Shown here one piece after another: positions 54,001 to 63,836 of a stretch of 64,000 nt of DNA. A program made the position numbers and the translations under genes. The DNA is from Schistosoma haematobium (Eukaryota > Platyhelminthes > Trematoda > Strigeidida > Schistosomatidae). Below the pieces are notes generated by a model that made no database searches, was not told where the DNA came from, and worked only from the letters and a program-made list of their open reading frames with translations. The stretch lies in contig NC_067198.1 of NCBI RefSeq assembly GCF_000699445.3, positions 25,493,536 through 25,557,535 on the forward strand, in the 5' to 3' direction. Each line of letters starts with the position of its first letter. Position 1 is the stretch's first letter.

Positions 54001-57000
54001 CCAAAAGAACTTACATTTCATGGTTTACTAAAGTGAGGATTGTGAGCAGCCGTTTACTCTCGATTATACTACAGCTCTAAAACATCATCTGTAGGGGTCA
54101 AGATTTTGATCATAAATGAATCCAAAGCATTGCATGGGGATTTTCGGACCACCAAGTAAGCACTGTTGAGGTCAGGCTTAGGTTACTGGACAAACATACC
54201 AACTGATTAACGAGGCTATGAATTTTCACTAACTGTAATATCTAGGACATGTGTCATGTAAAGTAAACTATCACTTACCTTAATATACAATGTTATTTGT
54301 AGTAGACGTAGTTTTAAAGAAAGCTAATAAGTGAAAAAAGCAAGACATTGGATCATTTAAGAAGTCATTAGTTGTTGAAGTGATTTGTTTTGGTAGATGA
54401 GCGCTCCTGGTTGGGGTCTTTACAAAAACTTCGATCTACAGACTGGGATGTTGGACAACTTATCTCAGACGCATTCACTCTTTATATTCCTCTGAATCTT
54501 GAATTCTATTTATTCCGTTTACTAGAATCATAAAAGTAATGTCTACTTTTCTACACTATCAGTGCTACCTACTTTACTAACATGTATATTTTTCTAATTT
54601 CACTTCGTTGAGTTAATGTGGTACGGTAACTTAGAATAAAGAATATTTGTGTCCGGCTCTAGGATGTTGATGAATGATTGAATAACTTACAGTCATTTAA
54701 ATATAGCTTACATTTATAAATTTTAATGATTGTTAAAATAAAAGTTTCGAAACCGATAAATATACATACCACTGTTTTATTGACCAGAAGTTGTTCATAA
54801 TGTATATGAAAACCGTTAAATGAATGTTACAAAAATGAAACAACTAGGTGACTTAATTTGTTCTTGGTTTTTATCATGAAGTGATATTAATTAGAGAATC
54901 ATTGAAGACCAGGGAATACTATACATCCGTACATTCTCGTTTAGAACTTATTGATGGCTCTCATTTCAATAAGACAGAATCGAAGTACTTCTAATCCCAT
55001 TTATTCGAAATCCAGTCCTTCACATGTTGAACTTAAGTGATAATCTCAAATTAAGATATAGGTGAATTCATGATTGTGGTGAAATTGGTTTGCCTGTAGG
55101 GTATTGTTTGATTACGATATAGTTTTCGTCATGTAGGGCCAGTGAAATGTCACTGAGCCCTAGCCAAATCATCCGGCAGTTGGATCACTGAATGTCGAAC
55201 AGATCATCGCTCCCTGCCAAGGTCATGTACAAGCAACGCGCATTAGTTAATCATACGCCATGGACTGGCCCATGCGGCAGTGGTCTTACTTTCGCTTGTA
55301 TCTACTTTAACTAATATATTTCTGTAATAACGTCCTTTGTGTTGTACAGTCTTCAAAGCATCTATAGTACCTTGTTACGTCAATGGGGGTAGTCCACGTA
55401 AGGTGCTGACCACGAGGTGTGACTTCGACGTTAGTTGGTTCGTCACACCATTCACGTCTAACTCGAGTAGGCCTCCAATCATTTCGACATAGATCATCTA
55501 CGCTGGTGATTTACACTGGTGAGCAAGACTTCGAATAACGCAGTCTATCACTATGATCTTTATTTTTGCATTCTATACTTATTCTTTTTCATTTTTATCA
55601 TCGCCTATGTTAATCTGTTACTGTGAACTTTCGTTGCTTCATGTCAATGTTGATTAGTATTTAAACTTAGATACTTAGTTCGATCGACAGAACTAACCAA
55701 TCAACTACGATTACAATCGGCTATCATGGTTCTTTAACAAGCATTAGCAGCATGTAAATGCTCCTGTGTAATATGTCTTTTAAAATATCAACCACTCGTG
55801 AGTATAGCCACAAGACAACACAAACGCATATCTTTTTGTACCTTATCCACCGGTATAAATAAGACAAGATTAACTATCGACTATAAATTCATCTTTCTGC
55901 TTAATCACTATCCACTAGAATGTTCTGCTTTTTTTACCACTGCCTGCCTAATTTCCAATTGCTGAGTTCCATGGCCAAACAGAGGATACGAATGCTAGAA
56001 ATTCACGGTGAGTTTGAACTATAAATTTCCTGCGATCTTAGATCTCGTTTAGACTGTTCGTCAGTCTACAACGCTGTGTTAATCGAAAAATTTAATCAAC
56101 AGTACCTCGTACATAATCCAGATTCAAACTATTGCCTACTTCATTACTTAAAGGCAAGAGTAACCCAGGCGAGTTCCATAATTTCATTAGATTATTTCGT
56201 ACTATATTTATGATGCGTGATAACATTTCGTAGTTTCTTTCACGTAAACAAATCATATATTCTGTCACTGCCGTCAAGTTTTAGTCGAAATCATGTACAT
56301 TTATGACTCGTTAGTCGACATACTGTGGTAAAACATATTGCATGTACACGAGCACGCTTAGTCCGTGTCCCAAGTGCACACGTTGTCGTACTTAATATGT
56401 CGCTTAACGCTAGGTAATAAGCTCTTTGTATCAGCCTTTTACGAAATGGCCACGTTACCTGGGTCCTCTAAACCTTAGTTACATTGGTGGTTACCATTTT
56501 AATTAATGTTTACTATACCCCTTGTATTTGCCATTATTTCACACGGTAAATCATGGCTCGATTTTCATATTACACGACAGTCATTCCAATTCCATTTTCG
56601 GTATATTTGTATACAATACGGGTTTGGAAAATATCTAAACGTCCTCGAAAATTCTCCACGAACCCAACCATAGTTTTCGTATATGTTTTTATTCACACAT
56701 CCAACTGTTACGCTAATAATACCTAAACGACCGTTCAGTGCAATTGTTAGTATACGTAAGAACGATGTTATTTAAACTTGACTTTATAATACATCAGAAC
56801 TATTGTAGTTATTCTACTTCGACGTCGTACTTTATTTTATGAAGTATTGTTTCCTCGTGGCTGTTATCTCACCGATGATTTCGGTACATCAATCGGTTGT
56901 TCAACTACTCGACGATTTACAACCTGTCCAGTTCAATTGGTGGTCTGACGACATTATCATTCGCGCGAATCATCAGTTTATGCAGTCGAGCGAATCTCCT

Positions 57001-60000
57001 ACAAACTGAAAACGATATTGTCGCCTCTATCCCAACACTGACAGCGTTTTTAAGGGTATCATTGACATGAGTCCAGAGTGACACTTTTGTTTTCTTATGT
57101 TCTTTTCGATATTTTTCTGTTTACTAACCGAACAAACACGCAGCACTCACCGTTTATCATCTTTTAGAGACTTCATCGTGCCACCTTTGCTGTCGATTTG
57201 TAGCCTTCAACCCTTACTAACTGTAGCAGCAGTCATCGACTTTTCAAACTGTGACTACAAGTTGGCCAATAGATTCGCACAATGAAATCACGACCACTCT
57301 TCACGGTTATACTTCTGTACTTACGGTTAGTCTGTTAGATATAGATATAACTAGAATTTGACACTAATTAATAGCTGTCAACGACACTGTCCGACTTACA
57401 ACTTTAAACTAATGACAGTACAAACAAAGACATCGATTGATAATACACTTATCCTACTATCGCTATAGCATCATTACTCTTGCGACGGACTTAACGTTTG
57501 TCATCGGAGGAACTGAATTGCTTGTCAAAGCTATATATTTCAGCGCGACTTGATAGAACAATTAAACGCTTTGTTCTTTTCATTATTTCTATGGTTAATC
57601 GCTTTACGTTTAACCAACGTCCTACTAACATATTATGACTCGCTGTTTCCCGACCAGTTTCTGCCGCCTCCTTTCCATTTCTTTTACAGATAAGCAATAC
57701 CTGGAGGATTTATAATATTCGTTTGGCACTCTCTGGCGCGCGACTGCTCCCAACATGTTTGGTACCGATTCAAACGGCCGTTGAATCTGGTGGGGGAGTA
57801 TTGTAGGGCCAGTGAAATGTCACTGAGCCCTAGCCAAATCATCCGGCAGTTGGATCACTGAATGTCGAACAGATCATCGCTCCCTGCCAAGGTCATGTAC
57901 AAGCAACGCGCATTAGTTAATCATACGCCATGGACTGGCCCATGCGGCAGTGGTCTTACTTTCGCTTGTATCTACTTTAACTAATATATTTCTGTAATAA
58001 CGTCCTTTGTGTTGTACAGTCTTCAAAGCATCTATAGTACCTTGTTACGTCAATGGGGGTAGTCCACGTAAGGTGCTGACCACGAGGTGTGACTTCGACG
58101 TTAGTTGGTTCGTCACACCATTCACGTCTAACTCGAGTAGGCCTCCAATCATTTCGACATAGATCATCTACGTTGGTGATCTACAGTCATTTATCGACTC
58201 CCTGGAGCCACAGATAGTTGTTTCACCCTCATGTTTTAAATTCAACGAAACTGAACAATAATTGGTGAATATAGTTAAAAACAAATATCAATCAGTAGTC
58301 ATGTATTACAACGCTTATTTATTTGTTTTTTCGTATACTGTCAACTAAATTATTAAGTAAGCTAATAATGACTAAATATTTAATTATTTACCTCGGTGTT
58401 GATACTCTTTGTAACTGTTGAACTGTTATTTCTGATTGATCACGTTGTTTCATAACTTCATTTAATTGATTTTTTAGAAGTCTGTGAAAGAACGAAATTT
58501 GTTTATTGATGACGTAATTTAGATATTAAAATTAGAAATGTTTTCACAAGTGAATAAATGACTGATAACAAATTATTCAGTATGACAGTTCATTAATTAT
58601 TTTATGTCATATATGAAAAAAAATCAAATGGTAGGTTATCAAAGATATGTTATTCTGTCCTTTTGTGATACCTGTTTGAATGAAATTTTGGAAATCTTCA
58701 GGTGACATGAATGATAAATATTAGATGAAATCTAATGCATAACAGTTATTCGAATATTATAATTCACTACTTAGAAGTGATTAGTTAAGTAAAATCATTG
58801 TAGTGATTTGACTTGTACATATCATATTTTTAATTATTCTCCGAGTATTGTCTTAGAAGAGGATGAGCTTTAAGAACTATCAAATGTATTATATTCATTT
58901 CACCTTTAAACAAGAAGGTTTCTGTGATATATTGTATTAGAAACTTATTTAAATGTCGTTAGAAGCATTTTTATAATTATAGTAGTCCAATTTATTACGC
59001 TGTAAATACTGCTGTCCGGCTTAATCAACCGACGAGCTATCTGAGATTGTTGCTCTCTTATACATGATGCTATGCTTTTTTAATCGGTAACAAATACGCG
59101 AGATTTTTGTACAAGTATTATATGACACAATTAAAACATAGAAGTTTATATGATCGTTAATTTTTTTAAATTGAAGCTTATAGTAACAATTATACTAGTT
59201 GCTGACTTATTTTACCATCTGACTTAATTTAAGATGAACTGTTAATTAGTTTGTAGATAACATTCTACTGAGATTAGTAAACACAACTTAAATAAATTTG
59301 TAACCTGAGAAGTTTGTTTTTGACAATGTTTCCCGTTAAAAGTAGTTTGAGGAGTGAAATATTTGTCTTACTATTGAAAAGTGAAAAAGTAGGTTGTTAT
59401 GAGCTCTCTATTTCTAGACAACTGCAAACGCTAAAAGCAGCATTCAAAACAGTCACTATAATTCATACACTCATATCACATTTTGAATAACACCTGAAAA
59501 CGTAAGAGCAATTGTTTCTTATTAGACTTAGACGTAGAATGCAATTCATTAGAATGCTTCTTAATGAGCTTATTGATAATAATGAATCTCTTTTCAAATT
59601 GTGTCCGAGTAATACTGAAGAATAAATTATTGGTTGAATTAATTTATTTTACCAAGTTACTGTTCACAATCACTTTTAAAAAGACCAAGTCAAAATTCAA
59701 AGACACTAAGTGACTAATGTATTTTATGATGAATTTAATGATTTTGGTTATAACGGGGTTGATATATAAATCCTGCTTTAAAAGTTATGAACTCACATTT
59801 TTTAATAGACATTAGTGGGAAGGAGGCCTAATTTCAAAGTTTTTTTTTAATAAAACCAACCAAAACATCAGCAGATGGGTAACAGGATCTTAGACGTTGC
59901 TTTTAGGAAGGTATTTAATTTAAAGAACGTATCAAATGATTTTTCATAACCTTTTACCAGAATCTTGGAACAGTTGAGACAAGTACAATCAATAAAGATG

Positions 60001-62776
60001 AGCGATGACCGTATAATACAACAAGTGAAGCAAGTTCGATAGTGTTAGCTTTTATAGACATCACAATAGTCTAAATAAAACGTTGACTCCTGAACTTGAT
60101 TCAACTAGTTTAATAAAATAACCTTGATTCTAAACGACAAGGAGTAATTAGATAAAATAAGAAACTCAAGTTCTTTTCTCTGTCCATATTCTTCAGTTCA
60201 CTAAATTGAATCTTCTGACGTGTGTTAAATAGCATGCAACACAGTTTATTTAGAGGTGCCCGTCTATGGATACCAGCCTTCAAACCTTTCTTAAATAAAA
60301 TTATTCTGATAACAGGACTGGTGAGTTAAGAAAAAAACGTCAGCTATACAAAATTACAAAGCACTTACTCCCACCCTTGGATAATCATGAATAAAAACAA
60401 ACTTGAATTAAAGTTAGTAATATACATACTCCAAAGATTCATTTAATTCCTCATTTTCTTTAATCTTCATGTCATAATCGTTTTTTATTTTATTATTTTC
60501 TTCCCATAAGGCATCATACCGACTTTTAGGCATAACATTCACGTATTCAGCTTTCAGTCGAACCACTTCAAATTCAGAAGCTGACTGAGCTTTTCTTGCT
60601 TGCCTAGAATAGGAAGTGAAAAATATCTAACTATGAACTATACACTTTTTGTGAAAATCCGTACGTTATTCATGAGTAACATAGATTTTACTTGTTTTTA
60701 TTGAAGGATATAAATAAATACTTTGTCACTTTTTCCCCAATTTGTTATGATATTGGATGTCTTTTGCTTGTTATATCACCTCAAAAAAGGTTTTAACCTA
60801 AAATAAATTCTTTTTCTTATAGAACTATGCAAAGTAAAAAAATGCGTCACAGTAAGCCTAGTTTGCATCACGTAGTAAATAATTTTTTAGTCCTAAACTA
60901 GATATCAGTGAAGTCGAATCATCAACTAAAAATCCAACATCTTTCACTCAGAAATAGTAGGAAATTTATCATACTTCCACGGTCGTCTGTTGGTGGAATT
61001 AACGGATCTAAATACTCTAAACCAAAGAGTTTTGAGAGTTGAGTATTGTCATAATAGAGCGTGAGTGTAAACAAAGACGGTGAAAACAAGCTTTTTTGAC
61101 AATATGTTTGTTTGATTTTGCGTTAGATAACTATTGGTTATGACTCTTTTTGTGATAGAACAAATTCAAATAACCTTCTTATAAATTGAATATATTTTTG
61201 AAATATCTCCAGAGAATAGCGCCTTTAAAACATTGATCGATGGAGTCATACTGTGAGTGTAGGTATGAGGTATGGTGTATTGCTGACCTGGAACACCAAA
61301 CTAGCTGTTGTGAACGAGAATTCAAGTGGGTGAAATCAATTTGTTACTGAATGCAAACGTACGCAGTGGCTTAGTAAACCATGGAAATCATACATTAAAT
61401 ACATCATTTGCACATGCTTTTTGAGTTGCCCTTTATATACTTCATTATTCCCTTAATTATGTTGTTAACTTGATTAGTTTCCGACTTCCCTTCCTGTTCT
61501 CTTCGATTCAGTCTTCTGCTGTCAGACACTCCAATTCCGATTGCAGCTACTTGTCACTTATATCTGTTACCATAAGTAGCAGACACCACTTAGGTGTAAT
61601 AATTGTATGTTCGTTTCATTAACTCTAGAATGATGAAATAATTATCAACAAAATCGGTTCACGCAGAAACCAGGCTTGTTATAGCATTCTTTATCTTTCT
61701 AAACTGCACTTAAGTATTAGATAACTATGAAGTTTACTATAAACAGTAGTTAAACGAGTTTATTTGTGACAGTCACGGTTTGCTTTTTTCTGAAAATAAG
61801 TGTGACCAACATTGAGAATATCTCCTGAATTAGTTTCACATGTCACAAATAGCTCCACATCACATGTTGATGAGATTTTTGTATTCATTTCGGTAAGTCG
61901 ATCAAATTGTAAGACTCAAAATAACCTTAATATTAGATAAATTAGTCATCCTTAGTTCTTTCTTATTTTAAGGACAAAACGTCTCATATACAGACTGTTC
62001 ATGTACACGGATAGTTTTGTGCTTATATTGTTTAATAAAAGGTTTCCGCAAGCGTTCATCCTTAAATTCGGCAGAGCAACTGTAAAATAAGACGAAATCA
62101 TTATCTGCAAAGTAAAAAAATGCGTCACAGTAAGCCTAGTTTGCATCACGTAGTAAATAATTTTTTAGTCCTAAACTAGATATCAGTGAAGTCGAATCAC
62201 CAACTAAAAATCCAACATCTTTCACTCAGAAATAGTAGGAGATTTATCATACTTCCACGGTCGTCAAAATAACCTTAATATTAGATAAATTAGTCATCCT
62301 TAGTTCTTTCTTATTTTAAGGACAAAACGTCTCATATACAGACTGTTCATGTACACGGATAGTTTTGTGCTTATATTGTTTAATAAAAGGTTTCCGCAAG
62401 CGTTCATCCTTAAATTCGGCAGAGCAACTGTAAAATAAGACGAAATCATTATCTGCTGCTTCTTGGTTATCACTTAGTTTGTTGTTCAACTGTCAATGCA
62501 GACATAAAATTAGTGAGCTGAGTTTTTCTGCAGAGAACGTAGAGCATAAAAAAACCTTTTGTCGGTTTCAAAATACAACACTTACTCTAGTGCGATTTTC
62601 AACAAGACTGGATCATCTTGTCGGTTAGTTTTACTTTGTAGTTGCTTAGATACCCCATCACTTTCATCAAACTGCATTCTCATTGCATTAATTTCCGATA
62701 TTAACAACCGTTTTGCATCAGCTTCATATCTAAATTTGTCGTGTTCTTCTTTAATTGACTGAGTTAATTGTTCTAC
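30061..62776 (-). CDS. TSNAXIP1: TSNAXIP1-like coiled-coil protein, last eight exons (5' part outside window)
   Basis: Eight exons with consistent phases: 62776-62586, 60603-60430, 58481-58392, 52686-52524, 48900-48760, 40001-39804, 32139-32033, 30334-30061; about 445 residues, stop TAG at 30063-30061. Exons 1-3 (of those seen) are Glu/Lys-rich coiled coil. Landmarks shared with vertebrate TSNAXIP1, as I recall it: DDPVLLKIALE followed by an ExVP-type motif (VNVMPKSRYD), then RVSTPRPEWNEV at the end of the coiled coil (RTSTPRPDW in human), then a globular C-terminal domain with EFLCNFFKQIYGIEQIRIEW (DFFFNFLEHRFGPSDAMAW). Vertebrate TSNAXIP1 binds TRAX and is testis or cilium associated; that role is transferred. 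Introns run to 7.7 kb and hold LINEs, SINEs and an LTR element. The last acceptor is a tandem AAGCAG, so one residue may vary. Exon boundaries are well supported; the last two exons are less conserved. Confidence 0.85.
30705..30759 (+). mobile_element. 55-bp retroposon stub with 11-bp target duplication
   Basis: The 3' module (GTGTGGCGCCTATATATTTG ... CCTTGTACCAATATTTGTGT, tail AAATAAA) is flanked by TGAACATAGCT at 30694-30704 and 30760-30770. Extreme 5' truncation with an intact target-site duplication. Confidence 0.7.
30806..30972 (-). mobile_element. Solo RTE-A 3' UTR fragment
   Basis: Matches the 3' UTR of the RTE-A copy at 23523-23700 (CAGTCAGCTACAACG; CATTAGCACAACAAGATGAA; AACTCAATGGTG). 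No coding part is present: a very short 5'-truncated insertion in the last intron of the TSNAXIP1-like gene. Confidence 0.7.
30973..31659. other. Intronic DNA of the TSNAXIP1-like gene
   Basis: AT-rich, no gene or known repeat seen. Confidence 0.4.
31660..31760 (+). repeat. Repeat with a hammerhead-like motif (Penelope-like type?)
   Basis: CTGATGA (31691-31697), a seven-base-pair stem (31699-31705 with 31711-31717), GAAAC and GTC (31718-31725), then AGGAATACAATTG. A diverged relative lies at 48125-48200. The near absence of stem III resembles hammerheads reported in Penelope-like elements. One extra A before stem II and a weak stem I leave activity doubtful. Confidence 0.4.
32140..33639. other. 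Intronic DNA of the TSNAXIP1-like gene
   Basis: No supported gene. The plus-strand open frame 32767-32973 (68 codons) has no recognisable features. Confidence 0.4.
33640..35142 (-). mobile_element. RTE-A LINE copy, 5'-truncated, recent
   Basis: Minus strand. RT from about 35142 (REEQTRKNQAGFRPGRGC) through FLDLKAAFDSVDREVLW and YADD to the C-terminal domain (34666-33860, open for 268 codons: YLGSLISHCGL, DHRCLRNIARISW, LRWLGHVLRM) and the 3' UTR (33860-33640). It is nearly identical to the window-edge copy at 1-540 over the shared part, apart from a 24-nt deletion near 34834, which removes the QGCPLSP region. It lies in a TSNAXIP1-like intron in the same sense as the gene. Confidence 0.85.
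35143..35800. other. Intronic DNA beside the RTE-A 5' truncation
   Basis: Possible further decayed repeat around 35200-35400; otherwise AT-rich and unassigned. Confidence 0.3.
35801..36346 (-). CDS. Possible two-exon nested gene, hypothetical protein
   Basis: Not a recognised family. Minus strand: ATG at 36346 opens 67 codons (MIDRLSFGESSIYAILAK...), to a possible donor GTATAATC in the sequence after GLGG. An intron of about 54 nt ends in CATTAATAG. The next exon continues in phase (one base plus two) with IMPTTENSEEKQKVILKQ to a stop at 35801-35803. The second part is acidic and Gln/Asn-rich, predicted helical, and looks coding (IFSQQDLNNLNIIIESAEEY). It cannot be a TSNAXIP1-like exon because the phase does not fit the phase-0 junction between exons 40001-39804 and 32139-32033. 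It sits in that intron on the same strand. Either exon alone could be chance. Confidence 0.3.
36347..37366. other. Intronic DNA
   Basis: No gene or recognised repeat. Confidence 0.4.
37367..37597 (+). CDS. Possible small membrane protein, nested antisense
   Basis: Unrecognised. 76 codons. The ATG follows directly on a good acceptor (CATGATTTCAG/ATG), which would fit spliced-leader trans-splicing or a preceding exon. Residues 7-44 are strongly hydrophobic and would make one or two membrane helices (YLIYLIVIIVLNTTVLG; FLNIFISILLYI). A polar tail with CSRCEKEEK follows, a cytosolic-looking end. AATAAA overlaps the stop codon. It lies within a TSNAXIP1-like intron on the opposite strand. AT-rich DNA often yields hydrophobic open frames by chance, so confidence is low. 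Confidence 0.3.
   Translation: MDRPSIYTLTYCIYLIYLIVIIVLNTTVLGLMFLNIFISILLYIRVKPDKDLIENNITRLYIPRNTDCSRCEKEEK
37598..39803. other. Intronic DNA
   Basis: AT-rich. The open frame 38298-38549 (83 codons) has no start context, splice signal or recognisable motif. No repeats recognised. Confidence 0.4.
40588..40683. repeat. Foldback of two head-to-head Sm-alpha 5' ends
   Basis: Arms of 26 bases (40588-40613 and 40658-40683) are inverted with one mismatch. Each arm contains TGCAATTGATCAGT, the 5' end of Sm-alpha. The 44-nt spacer is further Sm-alpha 5' sequence in minus orientation. Confidence 0.75.
40745..40910 (+). mobile_element. Sm-alpha-type SINE, 3' part with dead hammerhead
   Basis: Contains the tRNA-like box GGCGTTCGAAGCG and the hammerhead region (40837-40882): stem I ATTCAG/CTGGAT, CTGACGA, stem II GTCC/GGAC. 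The conserved GAAAC reads TAAAC at 40864-40868, so the essential G12 is lost. It lies about 60 nt downstream of the foldback of Sm-alpha 5' ends. Confidence 0.7.
40911..42433. other. Intronic DNA
   Basis: AT-rich, with no gene or recognised repeat. Confidence 0.4.
42434..42883 (+). mobile_element. Complete 420-bp inverted-repeat retroposon with tRNA-like core and two opposed hammerheads, 15-bp TSD
   Basis: The element (42449-42868) is flanked by the 15-bp direct repeat AATGATTATCAATAG (42434-42448, 42869-42883). Its ends are long inverted repeats: the left arm contains CTAGACCACCATGGAAAAC, the right arm TTTTCCATGGTGGTCTAG. Inside, on the minus strand, is a tRNA-like promoter (TGGTCTACATGTTAAGCGC; B-box-like GGGGTTGAATCC). 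Each arm holds a hammerhead. The left one (minus, about 42546-42496) has CTGAGGA but GGAAC instead of GAAAC. The right one (plus, from 42765) has CTGAGGA and GAAAC but has lost the GTC side. A 3' tail beyond the arm, AATCTCCACAAAACCATT, is shared with 3383-3735. Confidence 0.75.
42884..48124. other. Intronic DNA of the TSNAXIP1-like gene
   Basis: AT-rich. Holds an ATT/ACT microsatellite (43259-43325). Otherwise no gene or recognised repeat; open frames here are short and unsupported. Confidence 0.4.
43259..43325. repeat. (ATT/ACT)n microsatellite
   Basis: Imperfect trinucleotide run of ATT units with interspersed ACT and one GGTAAC interruption. Confidence 0.85.
48125..48200 (+). repeat. Diverged copy of the 31660-31760 repeat
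   Basis: CTGAAGA then GACTTACACTGAGTCGCG, GAAAT and GTA in place of GTC, followed by TTTGTGCTCATTGGGATAT as at 31660-31760. The hammerhead-like core is degraded. Confidence 0.45.
48901..51892. other. Intronic DNA
   Basis: No gene or assignable repeat. Open frames at 49457-49660 (minus) and 49852-50058 (plus) have no support as exons. Confidence 0.4.
51893..52150 (+). mobile_element. Sm-alpha-type SINE with dead hammerhead
   Basis: Starts TTTAGGACTGCGATTGATCA. The hammerhead region (52091-52136) has CTGACCG instead of CTGANGA, so two core bases are lost; GAAAC and GTC are kept. Confidence 0.7.
52687..55131. other. Intronic DNA left of the LTR element
   Basis: No gene or recognised repeat. 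The last four bases, GTCA (55128-55131), are the left target duplication of the LTR element. Confidence 0.45.
55132..55515 (+). repeat. 5' LTR
   Basis: 384 bp, TG...CA ends. Differs from the 3' LTR at C/T near 55502 and T/C near 55511. Confidence 0.92.
57802..58185 (+). repeat. 3' LTR
   Basis: 384 bp, preceded by a purine-rich tract and followed by the target duplication GTCA. Confidence 0.92.
58482..60429. other. Intron between coiled-coil exons
   Basis: AT-rich, nothing recognised. Confidence 0.5.
60828..60987. repeat. Source copy (X1) of a 160-bp dispersed duplication
   Basis: Matches 62106-62265 with two substitutions. Both copies lie in one intron, 1278 bp apart, same orientation. Confidence 0.9.
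61917..62456. repeat. Tandem duplication Y1-X2-Y2 with templated insert
   Basis: Y (192 bp) is present at 61917-62108 and 62265-62456 with no differences seen. Between the copies lies X2 (62106-62265), copied from 60828-60987. Junctions share TGC and TC with the flanking copies. Confidence 0.9.
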
Positions 62777-63830
62777 CTGAACAAATAACCGTTGGAAAGT
62801 AAATATTAGCGTCAACGCATGAAAAAATTACAAATTGAAATCTTGAGTTTCTAAATTTGGCTGAGATCTGACTAGGAATTTATTTAGTCAACTGCTAGAA
62901 TTGGTGGAGTAAACCTTTTTTGAGACAAAGTGTGGTGGAGTTTGTGTCACACCCTGCTCTTTATCAAATTCGAAGTGGATAAATGGGTTCCGAACATGTA
63001 AGTTAATCGTTAGAAGCCTGATAGTTAAACATATTAAGCACAGTAAATCATTATTGGAGTAATTTGTTCTTATATTGATATGGAAGCTTCTTTGCAACTT
63101 TAGTTTCATAATAGAACCTTCTTAAAGTAAAGTTTGGATCACTTAGCAAGATGGTACAGATAAACCTAATGTGATCTATTATCTTGCATGAATATAATCG
63201 GATCACTGAATAATTGTCTGTATAGGTACTTATATGCTTATAGAACTCTAAACATTTATTCATTAAGAGCCAACAACAGGTTTTCGTTGTCCAAATTTAC
63301 CATACTTCGATAGCGTAACATGATAAATTTTAAAAATGAACAGAAGAAGGAAAAAATGTAGTGGAAATGAAAACCTGGAAAATTAAATATCAAAAGTTTA
63401 TTTCGAAAAGAGTGAGTACCGGGATTGACTGAGTTGCAGGAGAAAATTAACTCACGAGCTTTTTGCATGGTAATTTGCTACAATAACTATGTAAGGAATT
63501 TAGCAGCGAACCCTAACGTAAACAGCTAACAGAAGCCTATTTTCGATTGTCACTTGGTTGATCAGATACAGAATCTTGCATAGACGTGTATTGACATAAG
63601 TTTTCTAACATTTTCACAGAATGATAAAATTGCCAAGACAAATCCATAAAAGTAAAAGTAAGAATCGGTCAGTAATAGTAGAAGAGTTTAGGAATAGATA
63701 GCATGATGTGTGAAGAGAGGATAAATCGATGAAATAGAAAAAGATGCGATAAATTTATTGCTCGAAATCTGACAGATGAAAAGGATGAGTGCATTTGTAC
63801 AGTCGAACCCCAACCTGAGACATGTGATAT
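62777..63830. other. Intron at the 5' side of the first visible TSNAXIP1-like exon
   Basis: The exon at 62776 starts in phase 0, so a preceding exon must exist upstream. None could be identified here, so it probably lies beyond the window. Confidence 0.4.
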
Positions 63831-63836
63831 AGAGAG

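Larger units (their letters stand above)
55132..58185 (+). mobile_element. Non-autonomous LTR retrotransposon, 3054 bp, with 4-bp TSD
   Basis: Two direct repeats of 384 bp (55132-55515, 57802-58185) begin TGTAGGGCC and end TACA, and differ at only two positions near the 3' end. The target duplication GTCA is at 55128-55131 and 58186-58189. One base after the left LTR stands TGG, as in a tRNA primer binding site (55517). A purine-rich GGTGGGGGAG lies just before the right LTR (57789-57798). Both fix the plus orientation. The 2286-bp interior has no open frame longer than about 62 codons and no gag, protease, RT or integrase motif. It sits antisense in a TSNAXIP1-like intron. Terminal bases and TSD length fit Gypsy- or BEL-type integration. 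Confidence 0.92.

Noticed and set aside
56092..57285. Short open frames inside the LTR element (56092-56277 minus, 57097-57285 plus)
   Set aside because: No gag, protease, RT or integrase motif, and too short to be the element's proteins.
63459..63484. 26-nt micro-exon upstream of the first TSNAXIP1-like exon
   Set aside because: The splice-like borders exist, but the only phase joining the phase-0 exon at 62776 gives a stop.
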